Shown here in pieces: positions 22,692 to 35,200 of a stretch of 64,000 bases of DNA (positions are counted from its first letter, which is position 1; every line of letters starts with the position of its first letter). This DNA is from Micromussa lordhowensis (lineage: Eukaryota > Cnidaria > Anthozoa > Scleractinia > Lobophylliidae). Location: the NCBI GenBank assembly GCA_964020085.1, contig OZ026604.1, positions 21,891,886-21,955,885 of the forward strand, given 5' to 3'. The notes beneath the pieces were generated by a model that had not been told where the DNA came from, searched no databases, and saw nothing but the letters and a program-made list of their open reading frames with translations. The translations under genes and the position numbers were made by a program.

Positions 22692-25021
22692 CTGCAAAAG
22701 AGCAAAGCAAAGGCTATTAACTAAAAACAACGTTGAATGTTTGATTTTGGCACGGATTTGCACTAAAATCTATAATCCCTTCAAAAAAGGTTCCATTTTG
22801 CTTGGTCTTGGGTATTGTTATGTTGCGTTATAGTAAAAAAATTGTGAACATCGCCACTTACCTACTATTGTGACTTATTACTTACTGCAAGATCTGTGCT
22901 CGCAAAGGAGTTCAAAAGGTTATGAGTAGTCCACAGTGAATGATTTCGGTTTGATCAAGCTTTATTTATATATCCAACACAGCTGGCTCTGTATCAATTT
23001 CCCAAACGCTGCGATTGGCGGACGAGTTTAAACACATTTTCTTCAATTTGTGGACAATAAAGAAACCTCTTTCATTTATAGGAAAAGTCGTTAATTCATG
23101 TAACTTATTGCAAGGTTATCCTTAATTAGCAATTTTCTTTTATTACCACAGACGGATAAGACATAACATAATTACATGACTTTTCGTAAAACTGAATGAA
23201 AGAACATTTTTCTGGCGTACGAGCCGGTTACTAAGAAATAGCTTTCGGTCATTTGTGATTATACTTCTCGTAGTTTGCGCTTTGTGCTTTGTAGCAGTAT
23301 ATTTACTTAGCTATTTATGTACCTATAGCAAAAGATGTTCGGCTTTTCCTGTTTCGTTTGCTTTCCTCATATGAAACGAAATGAAGACGCCGAGAAAACT
23401 TCACACTTTCAGCTCTTTTTTATTCTACGCTATTAAACTGAAGAAAACTTTAAGTTCGAAGGTAGCCATTTCCTCTCCAAAAACATTAAAGGTTCGCTTG
23501 CTTAAGTTTATTTGATTTTGCTGAAATCAAAATTGAATTTATAAGTCATAAAGGACCTTTATTAAGAATCACAAACGTTGGTTGTAATTAAGTTAAATCC
23601 AATGCACCATGCCTTGGTGCTATCGGAGGTTTCACTTAAACAAAGAGTTGAACAGTTTTGATGTAGCTATTACTTGTGAAAACACTGAAATTCTAATTCT
23701 TCCTGACAAAGAAAATTTCTAAAGCGCATCAATATGTGATCTTCCCCCTATAAAAATCACTAGTATCTTTACTTACCGCGCGCTTGTAGCCGAGCTGTTC
23801 GAGGTCTTGCTAATTCTCGATATCAGATTTAAAGCGGTAAGGAGCACAACCTTTCCAGAGGATCAAGTATACGATTGTGATTTGTCTTTCTTTGGTTACA
23901 TGAAAGTAATACATGCAAAGGACTCCTGTGTTTGCTCAGCTTTGGTGAAATTCAAATCCAGACGTTGTCATCGTCCCGTGAATGCTCGACTGAACCGATT
24001 TTCTTTTCAAAAGCGAACACGATATTTCAGGCTTAACAGCTAAAAAATTATTAACGCTTGTTCAAACGATAATGATTTTCACAGAAAGACGAATTTAAAT
24101 ACGCAATATGACAAGTCTATTGGCTTAAATGTAACATTTGTTCATGTGCATTTCTAGTTAAGGTCATTTACGGGTAGAAAATATGCATGAAAACTATATT
24201 AAATGGAAATGAATCGAACATGTTCATTGCCACGACTTTTTTTTTTAAAAAATAATACTTTAATTCTATGTTTCAAACCATTAAATCGCTTTATTGTAAT
24301 TCATTACTCTAACACATTGTTTTTGATATTTTTGAACAAAGAACTAATTTTTTTCCTGATCAAACCAATTTTAATTTGTATGAATTATTGTAGGGTTTAC
24401 AGAAGCGGCAAGATACCTAGGCTTGGAGGCCAGGCGCGTTAGAGTTTCCGTCAAATGCCTTTCTTTCCGCTGAGCCTGATGAAAACTCTGTTTTTTGTTG
24501 ACTAGTTTCATGCATTTAATTGTATAAGGAGCTTTCGCTCGTCAAACGAAAGCGCTAGCTTAATGCAAACATTAAGCGACTTATTGATTTTTCTTAACCA
24601 AGCTAATTGTGTCTTGCTGTTCCCACATGCAAAGCTTATGCATGGTGGTATTAAAAAAGCTGAATTTTAAATTAACCATTAATTTCAAAACGCTATATTT
24701 CTTCTTAAATTTGGAAATATCATCTTTCACTGAAGCCCTATGTGATTTTCAGACTAAATACACGTTTTAATAGTATCATGAGTGAAGTTTACGAAAGAAT
24801 TTACTTGTAATAACCTTTTTTCCTTTATCGATAAAAGCGGCTGGAAAAGCTAATTATATGCTAAGACATTGCCTAGGAGTGGACCAATATCTGCACAATT
24901 TTCTCGTTTCCATAATCAAGACACTTTTAAGAAGGCAGGTAATGAGAATAAAGGAAATCATCAAACACGTTGTAAAACCGATTTGTTTTTAGGACTGAGT
25001 TTATAGGGTGGACTATTTTAT

Positions 25022-25295
25022 AACGCGCTGGACTGCAGGGTTCGAGCCCTGGCCGAGGACATTGCGTAGCCAGTTTTCATGGGTAAGACACATAACTCTC
25101 TCAGTGCCTCTCTCCGCCCAGGTGTATCAATGAACGCCAACGAATTTCATGCTGGGGGAGGGTGTGGGGAGGGTAACTCTGCGATGGACTAGCATCCCAT
25201 CCAGGGGGGAGTAGAAATACTCCTAGTCGCTTCATGCTACAGAAACCGGGATACGCGCCGGCTGTGTGGACCACTTTGTTCAACGCAGACTTAAG
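25022..25295 (+). mobile_element. SINE family A, near full copy
   Basis: B box GGTTCGAGCCCTGGCC at about 25039, then caggtgtatcaatgaacgcc, actagcatcccatccagg and agtcgcttcatgctac in the family order. The A-box half is degraded. Confidence 0.7.
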
Positions 25296-28002
25296 TTTTA
25301 CTTTACACATGAAACTAAAAGATTGAATAACAGAGGAAAACCGGATTTATCAAATGAGATGATGGGAATTAGTATTAGAAATATAAGTAACACATTGCAG
25401 TAACCCAGCAACCAACCGCTAAAAAAGAAGCCAGAATCGACTCAGAGCACGTAATTTCTTGAAGTAGGAGACAGTTGTTTTCGTTTCTTTAATATACCAA
25501 GGTGGCCGAATTTAGGACTCCGGAGAAGACATGTTGGGGGAGCAGAGCAACATTTCGGCGACACAACACGTGTACACTGAGGATCATCAGTATTTTTCTT
25601 GTCTAATGCCTAGGTTATATAGAGCACTCTAGCAGCTTCAAAATGTTCCAACCTCGTTTTATTCAACTTTTTCGACGACGAAATCGCTTTCCAAGCTGAT
25701 CAGAATTTGATCCACTTCTGTAGGCCTTACGCTGGAGATCAACTCATTGCATTTATCCTTTTCATTAATAAGAACAAATACAACAACTGAATTATTCCAT
25801 CTGCTCAATAAACAAGAAGGATATTTTCAAAATAACAAATGCGATGCAAGCTTCAAGCTCTTCGGTGTAAACAAATAAAGAGCACTATGTGAACAAAGAT
25901 AACAATTTCAAAGTAAAGTATCTCATGACGATGAAAAAAGAAAAAGCTCTTTTATGATCATCCGTTTTGTTTTTTATTGGTTTTCCACTTCGACTTACTA
26001 ACTTAGCGTTTCAATCGTATCTCTCCGACAGAACAAAAGGACTGGGGTTTTCTACTTAAATGTATGAAGATGTCAGTATCAGATACTGATTTTCGTTTTC
26101 GTCTGAAGTGGAAACTTGGAATAGATTGTTAAGAAAAAAGTATCAAATTCTCTTCGGATATTCCCTGCTTCGCGGTCCATTTCATAATAGTTTGCGGCAT
26201 CCTTAAGCTCGGCTTTTCACGAACAATATTTTCAAATAGGGCACGCGAATTTGTTATTTACATGGCAGAGTATTTACTGAGCAGGTGTGATATCATGGAA
26301 CTGTAACTAATTTGATATCTTTCCCTGTATAATTTAACGTTTCCTTTTGCTCTTGTGATCAATTGAAAACTCCTGAACTTCAATGTTAAGAAAAGTGGAC
26401 GACAAAGATTGAACAATCCATCGATATCATTTCTCGAGTGTGTTTAAATATGACTGTTAGATAACATAGCCTACCTGACGCTCCAGGCGGAATCATTATT
26501 CATGCCACCTTGAATATATATTTTAGGAATATACATATTTCTTTTTTTCTTGCCTAACGAAAGTTGAGTGTTTTATACAACGAAGAGCATTTCTTACAAA
26601 GAGCAATCAGACATAAGAAGCCTTACCTCTCAGGAAAATACAGTTGAAATGGTGGCGCTGCCGAAGAGCTCTTTCAATATGGTATTCAATATTTCAAACT
26701 CTGTGTTAATAATGATCGGTAAAGGCCTGTTTTGTAAAGAGAAAATACGCACGATAAAAGGCTAAGATAACAATAGCACGTGGTTAAAAATATATCGCTA
26801 TGGCAACGCATCGCTTTCAAAGCTAATTTTTACATCGAAGTTGCGTTTAGACCCATACGACGAGAGAAAAATGATATTTCTAAGATTTTTCTTAAAAGTG
26901 CAATCTGCCTTGCCTTAGATGTCTAGTTATTTTATAGCCACTTATTTCATCAATTAACTGTTTATGACACGTTCAATGTCGACGTTAGTAGTGCCTTTGT
27001 TTATGCAGCTCAGCTCATTCGCTAAAGAAAATGCCTCTCACTGGTTTGTCTATTTATGTAAATTGTATCTCAGAGATTCTTGAATTATTGAAAACCCCGA
27101 AAAAGTCACGAACTAATTTAACTCGAGAGCTCTTTTGTGGATAAGAAATGCAACGACTGGGACCCTCTTCACCTTTACAGCGATAAATACGGCCGAAGTG
27201 TCGTGGTAGAGTTCAAACCTTCAAGGTGATTTGACGTTTTCTTTTGAAAGTACAAGCACCTGCGCTCGCCAAACAGCTGAATCACCGCTGGCAGCCAATT
27301 GAAACTCGACAACAACGCGTCTTCCATGTCATTTCCCGCCAAAATATCCCGCTTTTGCGAATTCAGCTGTGTTACGTTGTAAGGCCACTTTATCCTATCT
27401 TGATAGGTTCTTTCTTGTTGAACGTCCAAAAAGAAACCTGAACATAGAACTTGTTGTCAAAGTAATTTTATATTTGCTCTATAATTTGTTTATTCTTCTG
27501 TTGCTCTCTCAGTAGGAATAATAATTGCCTTTGTGTCAAGGAACAGTATTTTTCAAATATCCAAGCTTTATCTAATAGGCGATGATATGAAAAGATCAAA
27601 AAAGGCCCCTGTTTCAGTTTTAGCGGCGATTTTGTGTTCTCGAGATCAGCGACTGTTTTAAATATTTAGTGGCCGTTTCTTCGATCGGAAAATTAGTATT
27701 AGTGATTTCAACCGAAGTTGCTAAGTAACTTTGAATAATGCTAGAACTTATGTCAACTTAAGAGTGATTCTCGTGAAATTGTTCATTCGCTACATTCACA
27801 GTTGTGGCGAGGAATATCTGCGTTATAGTTTCATGTTGTGTTTGCTGTTGATTCAAAATTATTATCACTTTGTCGGGCATTGTGGCGCATTTTGCGGGCT
27901 AAAATGGAGATTTTGGCGGGCTAAAAATGTATTTTAGCTCGCGTGATTGTTCAGACTGTTTTGTTGTCATTTTTTTCAGTTTTTATTTTCTCAATGCCCT
28001 CC

Positions 28003-28170
28003 AAAACGATAATAATAGTAATAGAGTTTATGTTCTTGGGCATAAATATGGTTTGGGCCCTTCTCAGACTCATTTTAGCCCTCGCCTAGCGGCTCGGGCT
28101 AAAATGAGTCTAAGTCGGGCCCAAACCATATTTATGCCCGCGAACATAAACTCTATTGTTATATTATCAT
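28003..28170. repeat. Long hairpin MITE
   Basis: Arms of about 70 bp, including aatagagtttatgttc, gggcataaatatggtttggg and ggctaaaatgagtct with complements, around a loop of about 15 bp near 28087. Confidence 0.8.
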
Positions 28171-29705
28171 CACATCGGTGAAATTCAAATTTTTGGTAAC
28201 ATGCTCTTTGTTCTGACAAAGTTCGATGTTATTCATCCAGGAACCTTTCCGAAGATGAAAGATCCGTTTCAGACACACTGGTAAAACCACTTTTTGTAAT
28301 CAACACGACTTTTAGAAAGTGAACCTCAGTGTATCTTTGTTTGGAAAGAAACTTGATATTTTTTTTATTCTAGCTGCGAAAATAGATTTAACGATCACTT
28401 GCAACGAGTAGGGACTCAAAAGAAAGTTGGAACTGATTTTGCTTTTGCTATTAGTACATGTTGACTTTTTTATAATTAACATTGGGGCTGGAGGTTCGAT
28501 CAAATTCATTGGAAATTTTCTAAAAGATTTACGGAGTTATGGTAACCAGTTGATTCCATCAATCGCGAGTACAATGCTGTAGATTTTTTTAACTCGTTGT
28601 AAAGTAAAGTTTTCGGCAAAAAGAAGTTATAAAAAATAGCAAAAATCATAAACATATAAGAAATAGATAAAGAAGAAAGTTGAGGTGAAATGAATCAAGG
28701 GAGCAAAGATGTTATAAAGTTGTAAGCTTTGGCATTTTGGCGGGAAATTCCATGTAAGACGCTCAATGCCGAACGGTGATTGGCTGATGGAGTGACTCAG
28801 CTGCTTTCCCAAACGCATGTGGTCAGCTCATGTGGTCAAAACATTGTCAAAGAAAGCTCGCTTGGAGATAGATTTTAATAGTTTTGTTAGCATATATATT
28901 TTTTTAAATACATATTTTGTACTTTAGTCGTTTCTATGTAGGTCTCGAAGTAAAACTAGCCGGGACAAAGAATAAGATTTTTGCAGGATATCGCACAATA
29001 AAAAAAAAAACGCTTTCATTAAAATTCTTGGCTTTATTAGCATTTTCAATTATTCGCGAGAAAGCCATTAAATTTGCATAAGTAAACTAAACAAGGAGAA
29101 TGTTCTTTTCCAATAAATCAGTTGAGCTGAAAAAACAAAGGAACCCTTAATGTCCACAGTGCCTGTACATAATAAACAGCACTGAATTGGTGGAAGGGTC
29201 AGCCAAAGAATTGGCCAAAGAATTGATCTTTGAAACGAGATTAGTGGCCATAAATTCACATAATGACAGGCCGATATTTGATTTGGTTTTGCTGTTTCTT
29301 TGCCTAAAACGTAAATTCTTAACATGAAAGAGAAGATCATCTCTACAGCAACAATTTTTACCATAACTCATTGTGGGAGCATTGTGTTCTTAGTTTTTAT
29401 TCATCGAGCGCTGTTTCTCTACAAAACAGAATTTTCCCAGTTACTGAAGCTTATCAACCCTAGAGTGAATAATTGAATTCGCCCGCGCACAAAATCAGAG
29501 CATTTCACTTGCGAGTTTTCTTGAGTTTCTCTCTTACAAGGAAAGCTTGATCCGCCAACTGTTTGTTTTTTTACATTAAATTGTACTTTTTGTTACAAAG
29601 ATAAACTCTCTTTTTATTTTAAATGTCTCGGGAAACACTGATAACTTTATAAGTTTAAGAAAAACGATGATCGACAGATCGTCTGCCTTTAATATCAAAG
29701 GTTAG

Positions 29706-29995
29706 GTAAAGTCTGCATACGAGCCAAGTGGCTCATCAGGCCGGAACTTATCCCGGTTTCTGTAGCATGAAGTGACTAGGAGTATTTCTACTCACCCACC
29801 CTCCCCCCCCCCCCTGGATGGGATGCTAGTCCAGCGCAGGATAACTCCCAGCATTAATTCACTGGCGTTCATACACTTGTGTGGAGAGAGGCGCTGTTAA
29901 AGTGTCTTGCCCAAGAACACAACACAACGTTTCCACCCAGACCGCTCGATCCGGAGTCGAGCGCACGAACCATATGAGACCAGTGTGTTGCAACG
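29706..29995 (-). mobile_element. SINE family A, near full copy
   Basis: Minus-strand copy running from gtctgcatacgagccaagtg through ggatgggatgctagtcc to a degraded tRNA head (ctcgatccggagtcgagcgc). It carries a C-run microsatellite near 29800. Confidence 0.7.
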
Positions 29996-30589
29996 TTGAT
30001 ACGGACATTCGTTTCTTCAAAGCTAACCATATGTCTTTACTGTAGTTTTTACTTCTTTTGAGGATCTGGGAGTCTCTCGAGGCCACCAAATCTCCAGGAT
30101 GCGGGGCGAAGCGCATAAAATACATTTTGATACATATTTGGCCGATTTTGGCGTTTTTTGGGGGAAAACTTTTGATATTTGATTTACGTTTCTGGTTAAA
30201 TTGCCGGAGCTCTACTTAAATTTGAACAACTTTTGTTAGGGTCGAAAAAATAAAATACAAATCTCCTGGATTTCGCTTTTTTAGGTGACATCACTGAATA
30301 GTGAAAATACCCTGTTTAAATATTTTGAATTAGAGCGACTGAAAAGAAATGTAACAATAAGTATATGTAACAGTTTTATTTCGTGGATAGTAGATTTGCT
30401 TGTAAATTATATGCAAAACTATATTAGAGCTTTTCGCTACAAGGCATAGCTTCTCAAAAGAGGATCAATTATGGTTTTTTAATCCAAAATATGAGATGAT
30501 GTTTTTTTACTACGGGAAATTTGAGTCGCCGAGGCCAGGACGAGAAGAATAAGATGAAGACGCCACGTCTTCTATTCATATTCGACGCA

Positions 30590-30838
30590 CTTGATGTTTC
30601 AAAAATAAAAAGTAAATAAAAACTGTATAAAAGCTGTAAAACGCGGTAGTTCGAAATATATTCCCATCTTCGAGCCTCGTCAGTCGTCAGCCATATTTAA
30701 AATATCAATTTGACGAGCCTCAAACGTGGCTCGAGCAAACTGAGTGACGAGGTTCGGAGAGCGAATTTCGAGCTGCTGTGTCTTACAGCTTTTATACAGC
30801 TTGTATGTATTTACTTTTTATTTTTTGAAATATTAAGC
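30590..30838. mobile_element. Inverted-repeat MITE
   Basis: Arms of about 60 bp: tttcaaaaataaaaagtaaat then tgtataaaagctgtaa at left, complements at right. The interior has ctcgtcag, gacgag and ggctcg pieces. Confidence 0.7.
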
Positions 30839-31459
30839 GATGAAAAACTAAGGGCAGCCAAAAGCAAGGTATAACGGGAAGATGATGGGCAACTTATTAA
30901 TTAATTTGACGTTCTATTGGAGGAAAGGACCCATTTCTTAGAGCTTCAATTGAATTTATATATGTATATATTGGCTTAAAATAAACTCAGATTATATTTT
31001 TATAACTAAGAGATATCTTTGCTTCCTAAGCTGTAAAACGTTTAACTTAAGATCAATAATTGTCTAATTACCTAGTGAGGCATAGGCTGAAAAAAAAAAC
31101 ACTGCTATCGAGCGAAGCAATCTTAGCGTTCTCGCAGACCGTGTTTTTCGCTCTTTGAAGAAGCCAGTTGACAGGTGACAGTGGTCGGTTTATTTCCTTA
31201 GAGTCTGGATTGGGGAAATTTTAAATCAGAGCTACGAATAAAACTAGAATATTTATCACTTGTTGTCAGTTACTTTTAAAGCGCTTCCTATCACCAGATG
31301 TGGTATATAATAATTAAGAATTACGCTACAAGCCCGAGTTTTCTCTGAGCGAATAGCGAACGAGGTGAGGCCTGACCGAGTTGTAATCACGCTCCCCATA
31401 ATTCTCTGACGCCGGAAAGAACGACACACTGATGAGGCAATCTGACTTGTTCTGATTAA

Positions 31460-31853
31460 GGCGGGGGTAAACCCGAAAGCCGTATTTTGGCTGGGTATTA
31501 TGTTTTTAATGCAAATATCTCGTTTACGTTTCAAGCAATCAAGAATCTCTATGCTCATCTCACATATCTATGTTTTGGGTTGTTTTGTAAATTTTTTGGT
31601 GATTTTTTGGTATATTTGGAGAGAAAGGATTAGTAAAATTGATGGAAATAGGAAATTTTGAAGATTTGTTGTTGTTTTAAAATTAGAGTTTGAAATTAAA
31701 AATTGGTACATACACTCCAAACAGTTGCCCAACAACCTGGGGTGCCATTGTGCGGTCGGGCAACTGTCTGGTGGTGTTCCATAACCCTTTTTTCCCTTTC
31801 AACCTCTCTTTAAACTTACCAAAATTTCACTTCAATTCACCTTTACCCCCGCC
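31460..31853. mobile_element. TTAA-flanked non-autonomous element
   Basis: GGCGGGGGTAAA at 31460 and its complement ending 31853 are bordered by TTAA (31456-31459, 31854-31857), the piggyBac-type target. The interior contains an inverted pair cagttgccc and gggcaactg. Confidence 0.6.
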
Positions 31854-32119
31854 TTAAGGCCAATATTTCGCCCTACAACTGGCTTCAATAAACCAGCCCG
31901 TTTGCCCCAATGCCAGCCTTGCATTCAGTTTTTGACCTTATGTAGCACTTCTAGTGACATCTAGCAAAAGCATCCTACAGAAAGAGATTCGGCAGCCTAG
32001 CCAGTACGTTTGTTTCTTGCGTCGTGTGGAAGATTTTAACCGCGTACTTTTTTTTGCATGCTTTGCAAGCGAAGGGACTGAAACGAATTCAACCCCAGGG
32101 CTTCCGCGATTTTTACAAA

Positions 32120-32176
32120 ATGGCGGGAGAAGTGTTACAGTGTGTCTTTTCCTTACATTGTAGCAATGTGCTTTAG
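32120..32176 (+). promoter_or_regulatory. YY1-like ATGGCGG motif and possible uORF upstream of ATR
   Basis: The motif AAAATGGCGG at 32117-32126 has the form of YY1-type sites common near metazoan transcription starts. If transcription begins upstream of it, the ATG at 32120 opens an 18-codon uORF ending TAG at 32174-32176, before the ATR start at 32225. The transcription start is unknown. Confidence 0.3.
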
Positions 32177-32224
32177 CAAATTACGCTTGTCCTTGAAATA
32201 ATTACGAAGATCTACATTTTTCCA

Positions 32225-35200
32225 ATGGCGACCTCTAGCTCTATGAACGAGAAACTGGCGCCTATTATGGCTACGCTGATAGCAAGACGAAATCCAGAAA
32301 GGTAAGCCACTGGCGAACTGAGCTGTCAGTGTGCATGTACAATTGCAATGTAAGCTAGCTAGGAGATTGGATGAAGAGCTAGGTCAAATAACCTTGTCAC
32401 TTATTTATTTTATGTTAGTTAAACTTGTCCAAAGACGTTTAAGGCGCATAGTTAAACTTAGAGGTAATTAATTAAGCTTAGCTTATTTTGATTTAATGAG
32501 AACTTGTCCTTTCATAAAAGCTTAGGTCCGGTTCAGGCGTTGAACCTTAGATATTCCGAACCTAATACTCATTTGGGTCGACTCAAATAATTAAGTTCGA
32601 CAGTTGAATCAGAAATCGAAGCTAATGATATTGTACTTAATTGATCATCGGACGCCTATATGGAGGTAAAATATGTGCAATATATGTTAGGTATCCGTGA
32701 TGTACAGTAAGCTTACATGTATATTCATTAGGTTTGGCACATGTGATTAAGTTGTCACCCGAGTCGACGTTCTATTTGTCTGTTGTAATTGAATAGAATA
32801 TCAAGATCAATGTAACAGATTCAGATGTCAAACTTTACATATACTTAATGGCTGGTAATGTTAGGTTCAGCCCATGTTTAAGCTTGACACTTGAACCAGG
32901 CCTTACCAAGCTTAAAATGAAGCCTAATAATTATGTTACAGGTCTGCTAGTGATCACTACAGGTAAGCTAACATCTGGCCGATCTGATTGAAATGCAACA
33001 AAGTGGGGTGTTCTATTTGCTGCCATGCATTAGCCCCGGGAGGGGGGGGGGGGGGGGGGGGGACTCTCATATAAAAAGGATGGTGTGCTCGACCGAGATT
33101 TAGGTAGCAAGATCATGTTTTTATGGGTTTTCTTGTCATATTTTTTCCGGCTCAATACCCTTAAAGGTACCGCAAAAGCTCCTGCTGTGGACCTCTTTAG
33201 GTTGAACAGGTACCAAGCTCTAAAAGGTATGACAAGCATCCACAGCCTTTTTATATGGGATTTAGCCTCATATACCCCCCCCCCCCCCTACCCGTGAGTC
33301 TTAGCTTTTGGTAAACAGACCAATTTTGATATGTTAAATACAGTCGATCACAATAGACCTCAGCACAAGGCTAGTTAACTCTAGTTATTCCCCAGAGCCT
33401 TGTACTGAGGTCTATTGTTTTTGCCTGAATTTTAATATATTGAAATTGGTCTATTGGCCGCGATTATAGTTTAGGCTTAAATTTTGCTCATAATTTGACA
33501 TTTTTAGTATGCAACATACATTTGTAACATTGTTGTAATAATTATTATTATACAGTCTTAGCACTCAAGAACACCACACATCAGCAAACCAAATGAAGAA
33601 ACTTCTGTGTGAGTTTATCAATAGCATATTGACTGATCTTGATGTAGGTAAGCAGCTGGACCTTAACCTTTACAGTACTTGTTTTGTTTTTAGTGAAGTT
33701 GGTCATATTCATATGACCTTCCTAACCTTACTGCGCCTTTCAATCACATGAGAACTCTGAAGCCTAGTAACCTAACTTACACAGACATGACCATCGAACC
33801 TTGCTGAAGTACAGTAAATATCTGTTTGGACACGAAAGGTCTGCTAAGATCATAGATGCCAGTGAAATGCAAAACCATTGATTGAACAGAGTTCACATGT
33901 TATTGAGAGACAGAGTAACTTAGGCAGGAAAATTAAAGTGACAAACTCTAAGTTGATACACAAATTATATAACAAGCAACATTGCTGTATTGCTTGTAAA
34001 ATCAGATAGCTGAAATACCAAACCAAGAACATGTACAGTACTAGGGTTCAATCTGCTAACTTCTTTATCCCCTTTAAAGATATTAAAATTTAGAAGTGAA
34101 AATTCCCTTTTGTTTGCAAGTGCATGTAGGGTTCCAGATAAGTTTTCAAGGAACGGTGTCAAAAAGGAATTCCAATGGGCCAATTCCCACTACCTCCACC
34201 AAATATTTTTAAGTTTCTTACTAATTTTTTAAGGTCATGCAGCCGATCTTGTCGCATTTTTGACCTGAGACCCCTCACTTTTCTGAAACACTGTACACGT
34301 AGCTGTAAATGTCCACGTTTTTAGAATAGCTGTTTGAAGGTACAGTATCTTCTTGTGTATTTACAGTTGCTGCCCAGTTGTCAAGAAAGACTGGCGGCAC
34401 ACCCCATTCCGAGATCTTTTGGCAATTCCTTCATCACTGCCTTGATGCCTTCCCAGAGTGCTTTGTAAGTTTAGAGCCTCAAATTGCTCATGATGCCATG
34501 CCTATCACAAGCACTTCCCACAGTGCAGTGCATGTACAGGGAAACAAGATCTGCAAATCTGGAAAAGGTAAACAGCTTTTAAAAAAAAAATCAGTTAAAA
34601 TTTTTTATCTGTTATTGCCATTAGATTTTTTCTAGTATGAAAGTAAATGCAAATGTTGTTTCTCATGATCAAAATTTCTTTAATTTCACAACTGCTTAAG
34701 TTGTGTGCATAACTGCGATGATCAGTCATGTCTTCATATCGTTCTCCGCAGTTCAAATATACATGTATGATCTTTCATATGTTCACTTAAAATTATTCTT
34801 CACCATCGACGGGTATATTACAAACTCACAATGTGACCAGTTCCCAGATGGCTTGATAGCTCAGTTGGTAGAGCACTGCTCCGGTATCGCAGAGGTCATG
34901 GGTTCGGATCCCGTTCAGGGCCAGGTTGTTCGAAAGCCGGTTAACACTAACCCAGGATTAAAAGTTAACCGAAGCATTGATTTTTCTTGTATAAAAATGT
35001 TTTTCGCTTCCAATTTTTTGTTTAGTTGGAGATTATTCAAATTAAAAAGAGAACGCCAAGCAATGCAAACAGAAAACTTTTCCGTAAACTGTAAAACTGA
35101 AATCAAATTTGTCGCTAACCCTGGGTTAGCTTAATTGGGCTTTGAACAACCCAGCCCAGGCCTGAAAATATTTTTCAGGCTTCAATTTCACAACTGCTTA

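Larger units (their letters stand above)
22700..32119. other. Gene-poor spacer between the repressor and ATR
   Basis: About 9.4 kb with no recognisable coding exon on either strand. Frames here are all below 100 codons and show no domain. It contains two SINE copies (25022-25295, 29706-29995), palindromic elements (28003-28170, 30590-30838) and a TTAA-bounded element (31460-31853). The rest is AT-rich single-copy-looking DNA. Being upstream of a developmental-type repressor, it could hold enhancers or its 5' non-coding exon; that is inference. Confidence 0.5.
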
